DNA of 64,000 bases from Hymenobacter canadensis (GCF_027359925.1 NZ_CP114767.1:1674001-1738000); one strand, 5' to 3'; shown: positions 23,458 through 31,833, numbered from the stretch's first letter. Notes: generated by a model from the sequence alone, not told the origin. Numbers and translations: made by a program.

Positions 23458-24840
23458 CTACCGCACCTCGGTTACGCGGACTTTCTTGCCTTTCACTTTG
23501 GCACCCAGCAGGCGCTGCACCACGTCCTGTGCCTGGCTGCGCGGCACGGCCACGTAGCTGTAGTAGTCGAACACCTCAATGTGGCCGACCTGCTCGCGGG
23601 TCACGCCACCCACGTTCACGAAGGCCCCAACCAGGTCGTGGGCACTGACTTTGTCTTTCTTACCGGCCGTGACGTGCAGGGTCACGTTTTCGGGCTTAGG
23701 CGCTTTGGGGGCGGCGGCAGGCAGCTTGGGCGCTACCATCTGGCTCCACTTGATGGTTTCCGCAATGGGCCACTTTTTCACGTGGTCCTGCTCCTTGGGC
23801 GTGGCCAGGATGTGGGCCGTACCAGCGGCCCCGGCGCGGGCCGTGCGGCCGGCGCGGTGCTGAAAGCCATCGGCCTTATCGGGGGCGTCGTACTGCACCA
23901 CGGTGTCGAGCAGGGTTACGTCGAGGCCGCGGGCGGCTACGTCGGTGGCTACCAGCACCTGGCTGGAGCCGTTGCGTAGTTTCAGCAGGGCTTTGTCGCG
24001 CTCGGGCTGGGGCATTTTGCCGTGCAGCACCTCGGCCGCCACTTCGCGGCCCTGCAGGAAGCGGGCCAGCTCCATGCAACGGTCGCGGGTGTTGCAGAAG
24101 ATAAGGGCGCGGCCGGTTTCGGGCTGGCGCAGGATGTGCAGCAAAGCCGCCGGCTTCAGCTCAATCGGGCCAACGTGGCCAATCAGGGTGAGGTTTTCGG
24201 GTAGCTGGTCATCATCCTCGCCCAGGTTCACGACGCGGGGCCGGGTGAGGTTTTTGCGGATCAGCTCCAGCACCTTGTCCGACATGGTAGCCGAGAACAG
24301 CAGCGTCTGGCGGCGGCGCGGCAGGCGCTTCACAATCTCCACCAACTCGTCCTGGAAGCCCAGCTCCAGTAGCTTATCGGCTTCATCGAGCACGAGGCTT
24401 TTGAGCTGATTCGGGATGATGGTACGGCGCTCCAGGTGGTCGAGGAAACGGCCGGGCGTGGCCACCACAATGTGCGGAGCCTGCGTGAGGGAGGCTTTTT
24501 CCTCGCCGAAGGCGTGGCCGCCGTAGAAGGCCGCTACGCGCAGGTTGGGCAGGTATTTACCCATTTTCTTGAGGGCGTCGCGCACCTGCAGAGCCAGCTC
24601 GCGGGCGGGCACCAGCACCAGCATCTGCACGGCGTCGTTTTTCACGTCAACCTGCTGCAGCAGCCCGAGGCCGTAGGCGGCAGTTTTGCCGGAGCCGGTG
24701 GGCGCCTGCCCGGCCACATCCTGGCCGTCGAGGGTGAGGGGCAGCACCTGCTCCTGCACGGGCGTAGGCTGGGTGAACTGCAGCTCTTCGAGGGCTTGCA
24801 ACAGGTAGGGCGCGAGGCCGAGGTCGGCGAAGGAGGTCAT
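23458..24840 (-). CDS. dbpA: DEAD-box RNA helicase, DbpA type
   Basis: ATP-dependent RNA helicase of 460 residues. Q motif FTQPTPVQEQVLP, Walker A APTGSGKT (46-53), DEAD box LVLDEADKLLELG, SAT motif, and HRAGRTARAG. The C-terminal 75 residues (about 385-460) match the DbpA RNA-binding domain, which in DbpA targets 23S rRNA hairpin 92 during 50S assembly. I give dbpA because of that domain, although specificity in this phylum is not proven. ATG 24840 immediately precedes the Q-motif region. A TACCTTTG promoter element lies just upstream. Confidence 0.93.
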   Translation of the reverse strand: MTSFADLGLAPYLLQALEELQFTQPTPVQEQVLPLTLDGQDVAGQAPTGSGKTAAYGLGLLQQVDVKNDAVQMLVLVPARELALQVRDALKKMGKYLPNLRVAAFYGGHAFGEEKASLTQAPHIVVATPGRFLDHLERRTIIPNQLKSLVLDEADKLLELGFQDELVEIVKRLPRRRQTLLFSATMSDKVLELIRKNLTRPRVVNLGEDDDQLPENLTLIGHVGPIELKPAALLHILRQPETGRALIFCNTRDRCMELARFLQGREVAAEVLHGKMPQPERDKALLKLRNGSSQVLVATDVAARGLDVTLLDTVVQYDAPDKADGFQHRAGRTARAGAAGTAHILATPKEQDHVKKWPIAETIKWSQMVAPKLPAAAPKAPKPENVTLHVTAGKKDKVSAHDLVGAFVNVGGVTREQVGHIEVFDYYSYVAVPRSQAQDVVQRLLGAKVKGKKVRVTEVR

Positions 24841-24858
24841 AAACTTGGAATTAGCCTG

Positions 24859-24866
24859 CAAAGGTA
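24859..24866 (-). promoter_or_regulatory. Candidate -7 box (TACCTTTG) for the RNA helicase gene
   Basis: Exact TAnnTTTG match on the minus strand, 18 nt from the ATG at 24840. No TTG at 19-21 nt upstream; it is near the end of the 24893-25005 repeat. Confidence 0.5.
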
Positions 24867-24892
24867 CGCAGTTCCGGGGCCGCGCTGCTATG

Positions 24893-25005
24893 TGTAGCAT
24901 AGGCTTTAGCCTGTGCCGTTGATGAGCCGGCTCTGCAGTGATGAACAAACACAAAATGCAAATTCTACCAGGCGCTATCCGGCACAGGCTGAAGCCTATG
25001 CTACA
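24893..25005. repeat. Inverted repeat overlapping the methyltransferase 3' end
   Basis: Arms TGTAGCATAGGCTTTAGCCT.. (from 24893) and complement (to 25005), about 26 bp with one mismatch, enclosing about 60 nt. The right arm overlaps the last codons and the TAG stop (24996-24998) of the methyltransferase gene. Confidence 0.82.
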
Positions 25006-26180
25006 TTGGGGGTCCGGCGGCTGCCCTGGTACAACTCGTACTTCAGCAGGCGGCAATCAATCGGACCATTATATAAAGGAATGCGGCGCGAGGTTTTCAG
25101 GCCCACGCGCTTGGCGGCTTCCAGGTTGCCGGTGAAGATGTAGGCGTCGTAGCCCTGGAAACCAGTTTTGAGCGTGTCGCCGATGGTTTTGTAGAGGGCG
25201 TCCATCTCGGCTTCCTCCCCGATCCGCTCGCCGTAAGGCGGGTTCATCACCACGAGGCCGGGCTCACCTTTGGGGGCGGTGGCGTCCTTCACGTCGCGCA
25301 CCGCGAAACGAATGAAGTCTTCGAGGCCGGCGGCTTCCACGTTTTCGCGGGCCAGCTCAATGAACTCGGGCGAGAGGTCGGAGCCGTAGAGCATAGCCTG
25401 GGGCTCGTCGAGGCGGGCCTGCTCGGCATCGAGGCGCACCGATTCCCAGAGCACCTTGTCGAAATCAGCCCAGTTTTCGAACCCGAACTTGCCCTGGTGA
25501 TAGAGGCCAGGCGCGATGCGCTGGCTGATGAGGGCCGCCTCGGTAAGCAGCGTGCCGGAACCGCACATGGGGTCCACGAGGGTCTTTTTGCCGTCCCAGT
25601 CGGCCAGCAGCAGGATGCCGGCAGCCAGGGCCTCGTTGAGCGGGGCCACGTTGGTTTGCTGGCGGTAGCCGCGCTTGTGCAAGGACTCGCCCGAGGAATC
25701 GAGGCTGAGCACCACCTCGTTGTCGAGCATGTGCAGGTGCAGGCGCACGTCGGGGTTCTTCACGTCCACACTCGGGCGCTCACCGGTCCGGTCGCGGAAC
25801 TGGTCCACGATGGCGTCCTTGGTGAGCTGGGCCACGAAAAGCGAGTGCTCGAAGGTGGACTTGTTGACGACGGCCGTGATGGCGAAGGTCTGGTCGAGCC
25901 GGATGTATTCGGCCCAGTCGATGCGGCCTACTTCGCGGTAGAGGCCCTTTTCGTGGGGGGCGTAGAAGCCGGCGAAGGGCCGCAGGATTCGCACGGCCGT
26001 GCGGCACCACAGGTTGGCCTCGTAGCACAGCTGCATATCGCCGACGAACTCCACGGCCCGCTGGCCCACCTTTTCAATTTTGGCGCCGAGTTGATACAGC
26101 TCTTCGGCCAGAATCTCTTCCAGCCCGAACTGGGTGGTGGCAGTCATGTAGAACGGGGCGGAGCGGCGGGCCTGGGCCAT
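24996..26180 (-). CDS. THUMP-domain class I RNA methyltransferase (RlmL-like)
   Basis: SAM-dependent RNA guanine-N2 methyltransferase family, 394 residues. N-terminal THUMP region (about 10-160, TQFGLEEILAEELYQLGA) and C-terminal Rossmann domain: VDPMCGSGTLLTEAALI (about 200), SAM-binding acidic region YGSDLSPE, catalytic NPPYGER. Resembles the N-terminal half of E. coli RlmL (23S m2G2445), but target RNA is not proven. ATG 26180 chosen; another ATG is 11 codons inside. The last four residues and the stop lie within a repeat arm. Confidence 0.92.
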   Translation of the reverse strand: MAQARRSAPFYMTATTQFGLEEILAEELYQLGAKIEKVGQRAVEFVGDMQLCYEANLWCRTAVRILRPFAGFYAPHEKGLYREVGRIDWAEYIRLDQTFAITAVVNKSTFEHSLFVAQLTKDAIVDQFRDRTGERPSVDVKNPDVRLHLHMLDNEVVLSLDSSGESLHKRGYRQQTNVAPLNEALAAGILLLADWDGKKTLVDPMCGSGTLLTEAALISQRIAPGLYHQGKFGFENWADFDKVLWESVRLDAEQARLDEPQAMLYGSDLSPEFIELARENVEAAGLEDFIRFAVRDVKDATAPKGEPGLVVMNPPYGERIGEEAEMDALYKTIGDTLKTGFQGYDAYIFTGNLEAAKRVGLKTSRRIPLYNGPIDCRLLKYELYQGSRRTPNVA

Positions 26181-26268
26181 ATGCGGGGTGTTGCGTGAGG
26201 GTTGAAGGTGCAAAGGTCGGCATTGTTGGCCGGCAACCTAGCATGATGCAGCGCGAAGCTTCCACATT

Positions 26269-26323
26269 GCGTATCGTTGGACGCCCGACAGCCGTTCAAC
26301 GATGCGCCAAGCTGGAGCTTGGC
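26269..26323. repeat. Two small adjacent hairpins in the leader of the coiled-coil gene
   Basis: Imperfect 15-bp inverted repeat 26269-26283 / 26293-26307 (GCGTATCGTTGGACG type) followed by the perfect palindrome-like GCCAAGCTGGAGCTTGGC at 26306-26323, just before the ATG at 26339. The GTTCAACG piece also occurs in the GTAGAGACGCG-type repeats. Confidence 0.55.
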
Positions 26324-26338
26324 ATTACTCTCATACCT

Positions 26339-27367
26339 ATGTCCCGCTCTACCTTTCTTTTCGACCCCAACAAAAGCTCCCTGTTTTACATGGTGCTGTT
26401 TCTGGCCTTGATCGTGCTGGGGCTGACCACCTACGAGGCCGTGAACGGGCATTATTCCATCATCGGCAGCGTGGCATCGTTTCTGGGGTTGTTTGTGGCG
26501 TTTCAGAGCTGGAAAGCGGCCGATGATGCCTCCCGCAACACCGACCAGGCTCTTACCCAAATGCAGCAGCTGGCTCAGGAAACCCGGCAGCTGGTAGAGC
26601 GCAGCAGCGCCGTGGAAGAGCAGATCAAGAGTGCCGTCGTGACCATCAGCGACGCCACCCGGGAGCTGTACAAGGGCTTTCAGCCGATTATGCTGCGTAT
26701 GGCGGAGTTTCTGGAAGAGTCGGCCGGCAGCGAATACCTGGCTATTATGACCGACTCGGCCGCCATTGGCACCTTCTACTCCCGCCACCACCGCCCTGAG
26801 CTCAACCAGCGCGAAATGCGCGCCCTCACCGACCGGATTCACGACCTGCTGCTGGACCGCGCCCGCGACGCCCGCGAATTTTACCTGGCCACCCTCGCCG
26901 CCGACGAAACGCCCGACGCCCTGCCGCCCACCGCCGACCAGCACGGCCGCCTGCACCACTACGTGCAGGGCGTGTGGCAGCAGTTTCATCCGGAAGCCGA
27001 AGCCGTAGCCCCCGAGCACTGGCAGGAGCACCGCGACCAGCACCAAGCCACCCTGCGCCAGCTCGACGATGCCTTCCAGACGCTGTCGGAGCATCCCGAG
27101 CAGCGGGCGGCCGGCCTGGGCATCCATCACTTGGTGCCGGTGCTGCCTTTGCAGCTGCTGCTGCGCTTCGATGCTGAGGCTAAGGAGCCGTTTCGGGCGC
27201 TGGTGGTGTTTCTGGGCCAGTACAACCTGGACAGAGTGGCCGAGGCCCGGGCCCTGCAAACCACCGACCCCGAGCTGGTGCGCACCTTTATCAGCATGTT
27301 TGAGAGCCTCACCAGCCTCGACGACCACCCCGGCTACCAGCAGCTGCGCCGGCAGTTTCCGCTGTAA
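26339..27367 (+). CDS. Membrane protein with coiled coil, unknown function
   Basis: A 342-residue protein not assigned to a family. Two hydrophobic segments near the N-terminus (about 14-32 and 40-58) are followed by a predicted coiled coil (about 63-115, TDQALTQMQQLAQETRQLVE), then a mostly helical soluble domain of about 220 residues. ATG 26339 places the first helix near the N-terminus; the open frame upstream contains hairpin repeats. Divergent from the methyltransferase gene and 88 nt before the aquaporin gene. No motif suggests an enzyme. Confidence 0.75.
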   Translation: MSRSTFLFDPNKSSLFYMVLFLALIVLGLTTYEAVNGHYSIIGSVASFLGLFVAFQSWKAADDASRNTDQALTQMQQLAQETRQLVERSSAVEEQIKSAVVTISDATRELYKGFQPIMLRMAEFLEESAGSEYLAIMTDSAAIGTFYSRHHRPELNQREMRALTDRIHDLLLDRARDAREFYLATLAADETPDALPPTADQHGRLHHYVQGVWQQFHPEAEAVAPEHWQEHRDQHQATLRQLDDAFQTLSEHPEQRAAGLGIHHLVPVLPLQLLLRFDAEAKEPFRALVVFLGQYNLDRVAEARALQTTDPELVRTFISMFESLTSLDDHPGYQQLRRQFPL

Positions 27368-27455
27368 GCCGGAAAATCCGTTTGTTTGCTGCGGCTGCCT
27401 CAATCGGGCGCGCACGGGCCGGCCGTATGCCGGGCTATCCTATTTATTCTGGTAT

Positions 27456-28121
27456 ATGCAGCGCTACGTTTCTGAGGTTCTGGGCACCTTCGCCATTGTA
27501 TTCTGCGGCACCGGCGCCATCATCATCAACCAGGAAACGCACGGCGCCATCACGCACGTGGGCGTGGCCATGACGTTCGGGCTCATCGTGAGTGCCATGA
27601 TTTACGCACTGGGCAACGTGTCGGGCGCACATTTCAACCCGGCCGTGACGATGGCGTTTACCATTGCGGGCCGGTTTTCGGGGCGGCAGGTGCTGCCCTA
27701 CATAGTCAGCCAGCTAACCGGGGCCGTGCTGGCCAGCGCGGTGCTGCGCTACCTGTTTCCGGCCAATGCGCTGCTGGGTGCCACGCTGCCGGCCGGCTCC
27801 GAAGGGCAGTCGTTTGTGCTGGAATTTATTCTCACCTATTTCCTGATGCTCGTGGTTCTGAACGTGGCCTGCGGCTCCAAGGAACAGGGCATGTTTGCGG
27901 GGCTGGCCATTGGGGCGGTGGTGCTGCTGGAAGCCATGTTTGCCGGCCCCATCTGCGGGGCCTCCATGAACCCGGCCCGCTCCTTGGCGCCGGCGCTCGT
28001 GTCGGGGCATCTGGAGCATCTGTGGCTGTACCTGGTGGCGCCTACCGTGGGCGCCATCGGGGCCGTCTTCACCTGGCAGTTCCTGACGCGGCCGGTGGTG
28101 CCGGCGGAGGAGTGCGAGTAA
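27456..28121 (+). CDS. NIP-like aquaporin (major intrinsic protein)
   Basis: Six-helix channel of 221 residues. Both NPA motifs present: 61-63 in SGAHFNPAVT and 172-174 in GASMNPARS, with the filter arginine R175. The fifth-helix stretch LLEAMFAGPICGASMNPARS resembles plant NIP and bacterial AqpN channels rather than AqpZ; at the position of the AqpZ filter histidine (12 residues before the second NPA) I read alanine (A160). So small neutral solutes such as glycerol, urea or metalloid acids are possible besides water. ATG 27456 starts the first helix. A terminator follows. Confidence 0.9.
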   Translation: MQRYVSEVLGTFAIVFCGTGAIIINQETHGAITHVGVAMTFGLIVSAMIYALGNVSGAHFNPAVTMAFTIAGRFSGRQVLPYIVSQLTGAVLASAVLRYLFPANALLGATLPAGSEGQSFVLEFILTYFLMLVVLNVACGSKEQGMFAGLAIGAVVLLEAMFAGPICGASMNPARSLAPALVSGHLEHLWLYLVAPTVGAIGAVFTWQFLTRPVVPAEECE

Positions 28122-28175
28122 GCTGGCGTAGATTCCGCCCGCTGCACTTCTGCCAAAAACTCCGTAGCATTGCTT

Positions 28176-28200
28176 AGCCGGCCCCGGGCCGGCTTTTTTT
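28176..28200 (+). terminator. Rho-independent terminator after the aquaporin gene
   Basis: Perfect 8-bp G+C stem AGCCGGCC / GGCCGGCT with a CCG loop, followed by seven T residues. Confidence 0.9.
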
Positions 28201-28219
28201 CCTTCTACCCCGCCCCTGC

Positions 28220-29623
28220 ATGGCTGCTCCCGTTACGTCCTCCACCCCGCTTGCCACCACCGGCACCACCCGCTCCTACGCAGGCCCGATGGTGCTGATG
28301 ACCACCCTATTCTTCCTGTTCGGGGCCGTCACCAACTTCAACGACGTGCTCATGCCCTACCTTAAGGACGTGTGCCAGCTCACCGACTTCCAGTCCACGG
28401 CCGTGCAGTCGGCCTTTTTTGGGGCGTATTTCCTGATGTCGTTGCCGGCGGGCAAGCTGCTGGAGCGGATGGGTTTCAAGCGCGGCATTGTGCTGGGGCT
28501 GCTGATTATGGCCTGCGGAGCGCTGCTGTTTGTGCCGGCTGCCAATTCGCGCACGTTCGGCCTGTTTCTGCTGGCCTTGAGCTTCCTGGGCGCCGGCATC
28601 ACGCTGCTGCAGGTGGCGGCCAACCCCTACGTATCGGTGCTGGGGCCGGCGCGCACGGCGGCCAGCCGGGTAAGCATCGTGGGCGTGGCCAACGGACTGG
28701 GCGGCACCATCTCGCCGCTCATTGGCGGGTTGATTCTGTTCGGTGGCTCGGCCGTGCTGAAGGCCCAGCTGGCGCAGCTGCCGCTGGAGCAGCGCCTCAC
28801 CCAGGAAGCCACGTTGGTAAAGCCCCTGTATCTGGGGCTGGCCGTGTTTCTGGCGGTGCTGGCGGCGCTGTTTTTCCTGGTGCGCCTGCCCGAGGTAGAG
28901 AGCCTGCCCGCCGATGAGGAAGCCGCCGCCGCGCAGGCCGCCGCCGAAACCGGCCGCCGCTCCGCCCTCGATTTCCGCCACCTGGCTCTGGGCGTGGTGG
29001 CCATTTTCACCTACGTGGGCGTGGAAGTTGGCATTGGCTCGTTTATCATCCGCTACGGCGAAAGCCAGAACATCAGCCAGCTTAGCGGCTTCACGCAGGA
29101 GCTGGTGCGCGGCCTGAGCGTGGCCACCGGCTGGGCCGCCGCCCTGTTCGGCAACACCCCCGACCCGATTGATACCAGCAGTGGCTTCACCAAGGCCGTG
29201 GGTGCGGTGCTGGTGTCGTCTTATTGGTTTGGGGTGATGGTGGGCCGCATCATCGGGATTCCGCTGCTCACCCGCTTCGATGCCCGCAAGCTGCTGGCGG
29301 GCGTGTGCGCCGCTGGCACGCTGTTCGTGCTGCTCTCCATCCTCAGCACCGGCGAAACCGCGCTGTGGCTGGTGGTGCTGTGCGGCCTCTGCAACGCCAT
29401 TATCTGGCCCGTGGTGTTTCCGCTGGCCATTACGGGCCTCGGTAGGTTCACCAAGCAGGGCTCGTCGTACCTGATTATGGCCATTGTGGGCGGGGCCATC
29501 ATTCCGCCGCTGATGGGCTTGCTGGCCACGCACGGCGGCGGCATCCGGGTGGCGTTTGTGTTGCCGGCCCTCTGCTACGCCTACTTGTTGTTCTATGCCC
29601 TCAACGGCTACCGGGTGCGGTAG
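28220..29623 (+). CDS. FucP-type sugar:proton symporter (MFS)
   Basis: Major facilitator transporter of 467 residues with about 12 hydrophobic segments. Residues FLFGAVTNFNDVLMPYLK in the first helix and QVAANPYVSVLGP match the FucP/glucose-galactose symporter group common in Bacteroidota. A charged Ala-rich cytoplasmic loop lies at about 225-250. A longer than usual loop (about 285-330) follows helix 7. Likely imports a hexose; the exact sugar cannot be told. ATG 28220 is about 20 nt past the previous terminator; a very strong terminator follows. Confidence 0.92.
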   Translation: MAAPVTSSTPLATTGTTRSYAGPMVLMTTLFFLFGAVTNFNDVLMPYLKDVCQLTDFQSTAVQSAFFGAYFLMSLPAGKLLERMGFKRGIVLGLLIMACGALLFVPAANSRTFGLFLLALSFLGAGITLLQVAANPYVSVLGPARTAASRVSIVGVANGLGGTISPLIGGLILFGGSAVLKAQLAQLPLEQRLTQEATLVKPLYLGLAVFLAVLAALFFLVRLPEVESLPADEEAAAAQAAAETGRRSALDFRHLALGVVAIFTYVGVEVGIGSFIIRYGESQNISQLSGFTQELVRGLSVATGWAAALFGNTPDPIDTSSGFTKAVGAVLVSSYWFGVMVGRIIGIPLLTRFDARKLLAGVCAAGTLFVLLSILSTGETALWLVVLCGLCNAIIWPVVFPLAITGLGRFTKQGSSYLIMAIVGGAIIPPLMGLLATHGGGIRVAFVLPALCYAYLLFYALNGYRVR

Positions 29624-29641
29624 ACAGATTGGGACAAACCA

Positions 29642-29698
29642 AGGGCGGCGGGTTGTGGTGCGAAAAATTTTCGTGCCACAACCCGCCGCCTTCTTTTT
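29642..29698 (+). terminator. Strong terminator after the sugar transporter gene
   Basis: Near-perfect 25-bp hairpin (29642-29666 with 29668-29692; core GGCGGCGGGTTGTGG) followed by CTTCTTTTT. Separates the transporter from the rhodopsin transcript. Confidence 0.9.
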
Positions 29699-29768
29699 AA
29701 TCCTATTCGTCGCCGCTTAGCCCCTACGTCATCATTCCAACTCAGCTTTACAAATGAGATTAATGAAG

Positions 29769-29798
29769 TTGTTTAACTTTATTAATCAAATAGTTAAA
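29769..29798 (+). promoter_or_regulatory. Candidate rhodopsin promoter
   Basis: TTG at 29769, 19-nt spacer, then TAGTTAAA at 29791, a partial match to TAnnTTTG, in an unusually AT-rich 110-nt block (29740-29840) of an otherwise GC-rich region. The leader to the ATG at 29860 would be about 55 nt. Confidence 0.4.
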
Positions 29799-29859
29799 CA
29801 TTACTCTATATATCGTTATTATTATAGAACAATTCTTACTCACCCTAACCCCCCACATC

Positions 29860-30633
29860 ATGAGAACCATGTTACTTGACGTCATGCGTATCCCGGTTGA
29901 TGACCCGGTGGCTTTCACCTTCTTCACGGGGTACATGGCCATGGCGGCGGCGGCGGTCTTTTTCCTGTTTGAGCGGAGTACCGTAGCCGACAAATGGAAG
30001 ACCTCGCTGCTGATTTCAGGCCTGATTACGGGCATTGCGGCCGTGCATTACTACTACATGCGCGACTACTACGTCTCGACCAATGAAACACCCATTGCCC
30101 TACGCTACATCGACTGGACGCTCACTGTCCCGCTCATGGTAGTGGAGTTCTACCTGCTGGTGCGGGCGGCCGGGGCCAAAGCGTCCTTGCTCTGGAAGCT
30201 GATTCTGGCGGCCGTCATTATGCTGGTCTTCGGCTATATCGGCGAGGCCTTCACCGATGGCTCCATGGGCCACTCGGTGCTGTGGGGCTCCCTTTCTACG
30301 CTGGGCTACGTGTACATCCTGTACTCGGCCTGGATGGGCGAAGTGGCGCAGCTGGCGGCGGCCTCCAACTCGGTGGCCGTGCAGAAAGGCGTCCGGGCCC
30401 TGGCCTGGTTCGTGCTGGTGGGCTGGGCCATCTACCCCATCGGCTACATGGCCATGCCCGGCGGCTGGCTCGGCCCCGATGGTGCCGGCTTGCTCCGCCC
30501 TCACGACCTCGACCTGCTCTATAACATTGCCGATGCCATCAATAAAATCGGCTTCGGCCTGGTGGTATACGGCATTGCCCGCAGTGAGTCGGCGGTGAAG
30601 GTGGCCCCGGCCAACACAGCTTCCGTAGTGTAG
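29860..30633 (+). CDS. Proton-pumping rhodopsin with antenna-type fenestration glycine
   Basis: Light-driven proton pump of the proteorhodopsin/xanthorhodopsin group, 257 residues, seven hydrophobic helices. Helix C RYIDWTLTVPLMVVEF gives the DTE motif (D85 acceptor, T89, E96 donor); M93 at the tuning position predicts green absorption. H63 in helix B fits the His-Asp pair. D225 and the retinal lysine K229 are in LLYNIADAINKIGFG. In helix E (VLWGSLSTLGYVYILY), G143 aligns with bacteriorhodopsin W138 and xanthorhodopsin G156, the opening for a carotenoid antenna. It precedes the Blh gene. Confidence 0.96.
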   Translation: MRTMLLDVMRIPVDDPVAFTFFTGYMAMAAAAVFFLFERSTVADKWKTSLLISGLITGIAAVHYYYMRDYYVSTNETPIALRYIDWTLTVPLMVVEFYLLVRAAGAKASLLWKLILAAVIMLVFGYIGEAFTDGSMGHSVLWGSLSTLGYVYILYSAWMGEVAQLAAASNSVAVQKGVRALAWFVLVGWAIYPIGYMAMPGGWLGPDGAGLLRPHDLDLLYNIADAINKIGFGLVVYGIARSESAVKVAPANTASVV

Positions 30634-30683
30634 CTCCGGCAGGCCTTTCCGGCAAATCCCGCTTTTTGGAATTCACCGGCCGG

Positions 30684-30719
30684 CAGGCTGAGTTGCCCGA
30701 ACCCGGACAACTCAGCCTG
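30684..30719 (+). terminator. Hairpin between rhodopsin and blh
   Basis: Perfect 12-bp stem CAGGCTGAGTTG / CAACTCAGCCTG followed by TTTGCCTTTC. It ends 22 nt before the blh ATG. It may reduce read-through from the rhodopsin gene into blh. Confidence 0.65.
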
Positions 30720-30741
30720 TTTGCCTTTCTACCCGCTCCTT

Positions 30742-31758
30742 ATGGCCTCCTTCAGTGCAGCGGCGACCAGCTGGCCCCCGCGCTATTATTCCTACGCTGC
30801 TGTTCTGGTTCTTATTGGGCTGGGGCGGCTGTTTCCGGCCCAAGTTGGGCTGGTGCTGGGCCTGCCGCTGGCGGTGGGCATGGTAGGCCTGGGCGTGGCC
30901 CACGGCGCCTGCGACCAGCTGGTAGTACCCGCCACCACTCCGGCGGCCAACAGCCTGCGCACCTGGCGCTACTGGGTGCAGTTTCTGGCTGGCTATCTGG
31001 GGCTGGCGGCCGTGGCAGGCCTGTTCTGGTGGCAATGGCCCGCTGCCACGGTGGCGTTGTTTTTCCTGCTGACCATGTGGCACTGGGGGTCGGCCGACGC
31101 GCCGGCGCCTACTCAGGTGCCCGTAGTGGGTTGGCTGAGCCACAGCCTGCTGCGCGGAATGCTGCTCTTTGCGGTGCCTGCCGTCTGGTGGCCCACCGAA
31201 ACGGCCAGCATCATCAACGATTTGCTCCGCTTTACCGGGGCGGCCCCTGTGCCGCTGCCCACATTTGGGGCGGTAGCCAACACTTTGGGGATACTGGTGG
31301 CAGCCGGCCACGTACTGCTCTGGCTCTGGTATGCCGTGGGCGGGCGCCGGGATCTGCTGTGGCGCGAGCTGACTGAGCTGCTGGTACTAGCGCTGCTACT
31401 ACTGCTGCTGCCGCCACGCTGGTCGGTGGTGGTGTACTTTGTGTTCTGGCACAGCCTGCAGCACGTGCTGCGCCTGACCGGATGGTTAGGCTATGGGAGT
31501 GGCCCACCGGTTGCCCGCCGGGCCCTGCTGCCGCAGCTCATGTTTTTCCTGCGCCGCGCTGCGCCTCTGCTGCTAATCAGCTGCGCCGCGCTGCTGGTCC
31601 TGGGCCGCCTGCTGGCCAGCCACCTGCCCGATGCGCCGGCCTGGTTTAGCCTGGCGCTGGTGGTAGCGTCCATCGTTACGCTGCCCCACGCCCTGCTCGT
31701 GACGCTGGTAATGGATGCGCCTCAGCGGCTTCGCGCAACCGCCCACTCCTCCGCCTGA
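30742..31758 (+). CDS. blh: Brp/Blh beta-carotene 15,15'-dioxygenase
   Basis: Integral membrane enzyme that cleaves beta-carotene into two retinals, the rhodopsin chromophore. 338 residues, many hydrophobic helices. Iron-binding histidines characteristic of Brp/Blh: H54 (GVAHGACDQL), H114 (TMWHWGSAD), H237 and H241 (FWHSLQHVLRL). ATG 30742 is chosen over a TTG seven codons earlier, which overlaps the end of the hairpin. Directly downstream of the rhodopsin gene (108 nt), as in many marine and freshwater bacteria. The carotenoid pathway genes must lie elsewhere. Confidence 0.93.
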   Translation: MASFSAAATSWPPRYYSYAAVLVLIGLGRLFPAQVGLVLGLPLAVGMVGLGVAHGACDQLVVPATTPAANSLRTWRYWVQFLAGYLGLAAVAGLFWWQWPAATVALFFLLTMWHWGSADAPAPTQVPVVGWLSHSLLRGMLLFAVPAVWWPTETASIINDLLRFTGAAPVPLPTFGAVANTLGILVAAGHVLLWLWYAVGGRRDLLWRELTELLVLALLLLLLPPRWSVVVYFVFWHSLQHVLRLTGWLGYGSGPPVARRALLPQLMFFLRRAAPLLLISCAALLVLGRLLASHLPDAPAWFSLALVVASIVTLPHALLVTLVMDAPQRLRATAHSSA

Positions 31759-31779
31759 TCAGCAACCCGCCCCGACGAC

Positions 31780-31833
31780 ATGCCGCCCGGCTACCCGATG
31801 ACTCCGCCGGAGCAACGGGCAGCCGGGCGGCAT
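31780..31833. terminator. Hairpin after blh
   Basis: 18-bp stem with one mismatch (31780-31797 with 31816-31833, ATGCCGCCCGGCTACCCG) in the blh-murB gap; short TTTG after it. Plausible terminator for blh. Confidence 0.6.
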
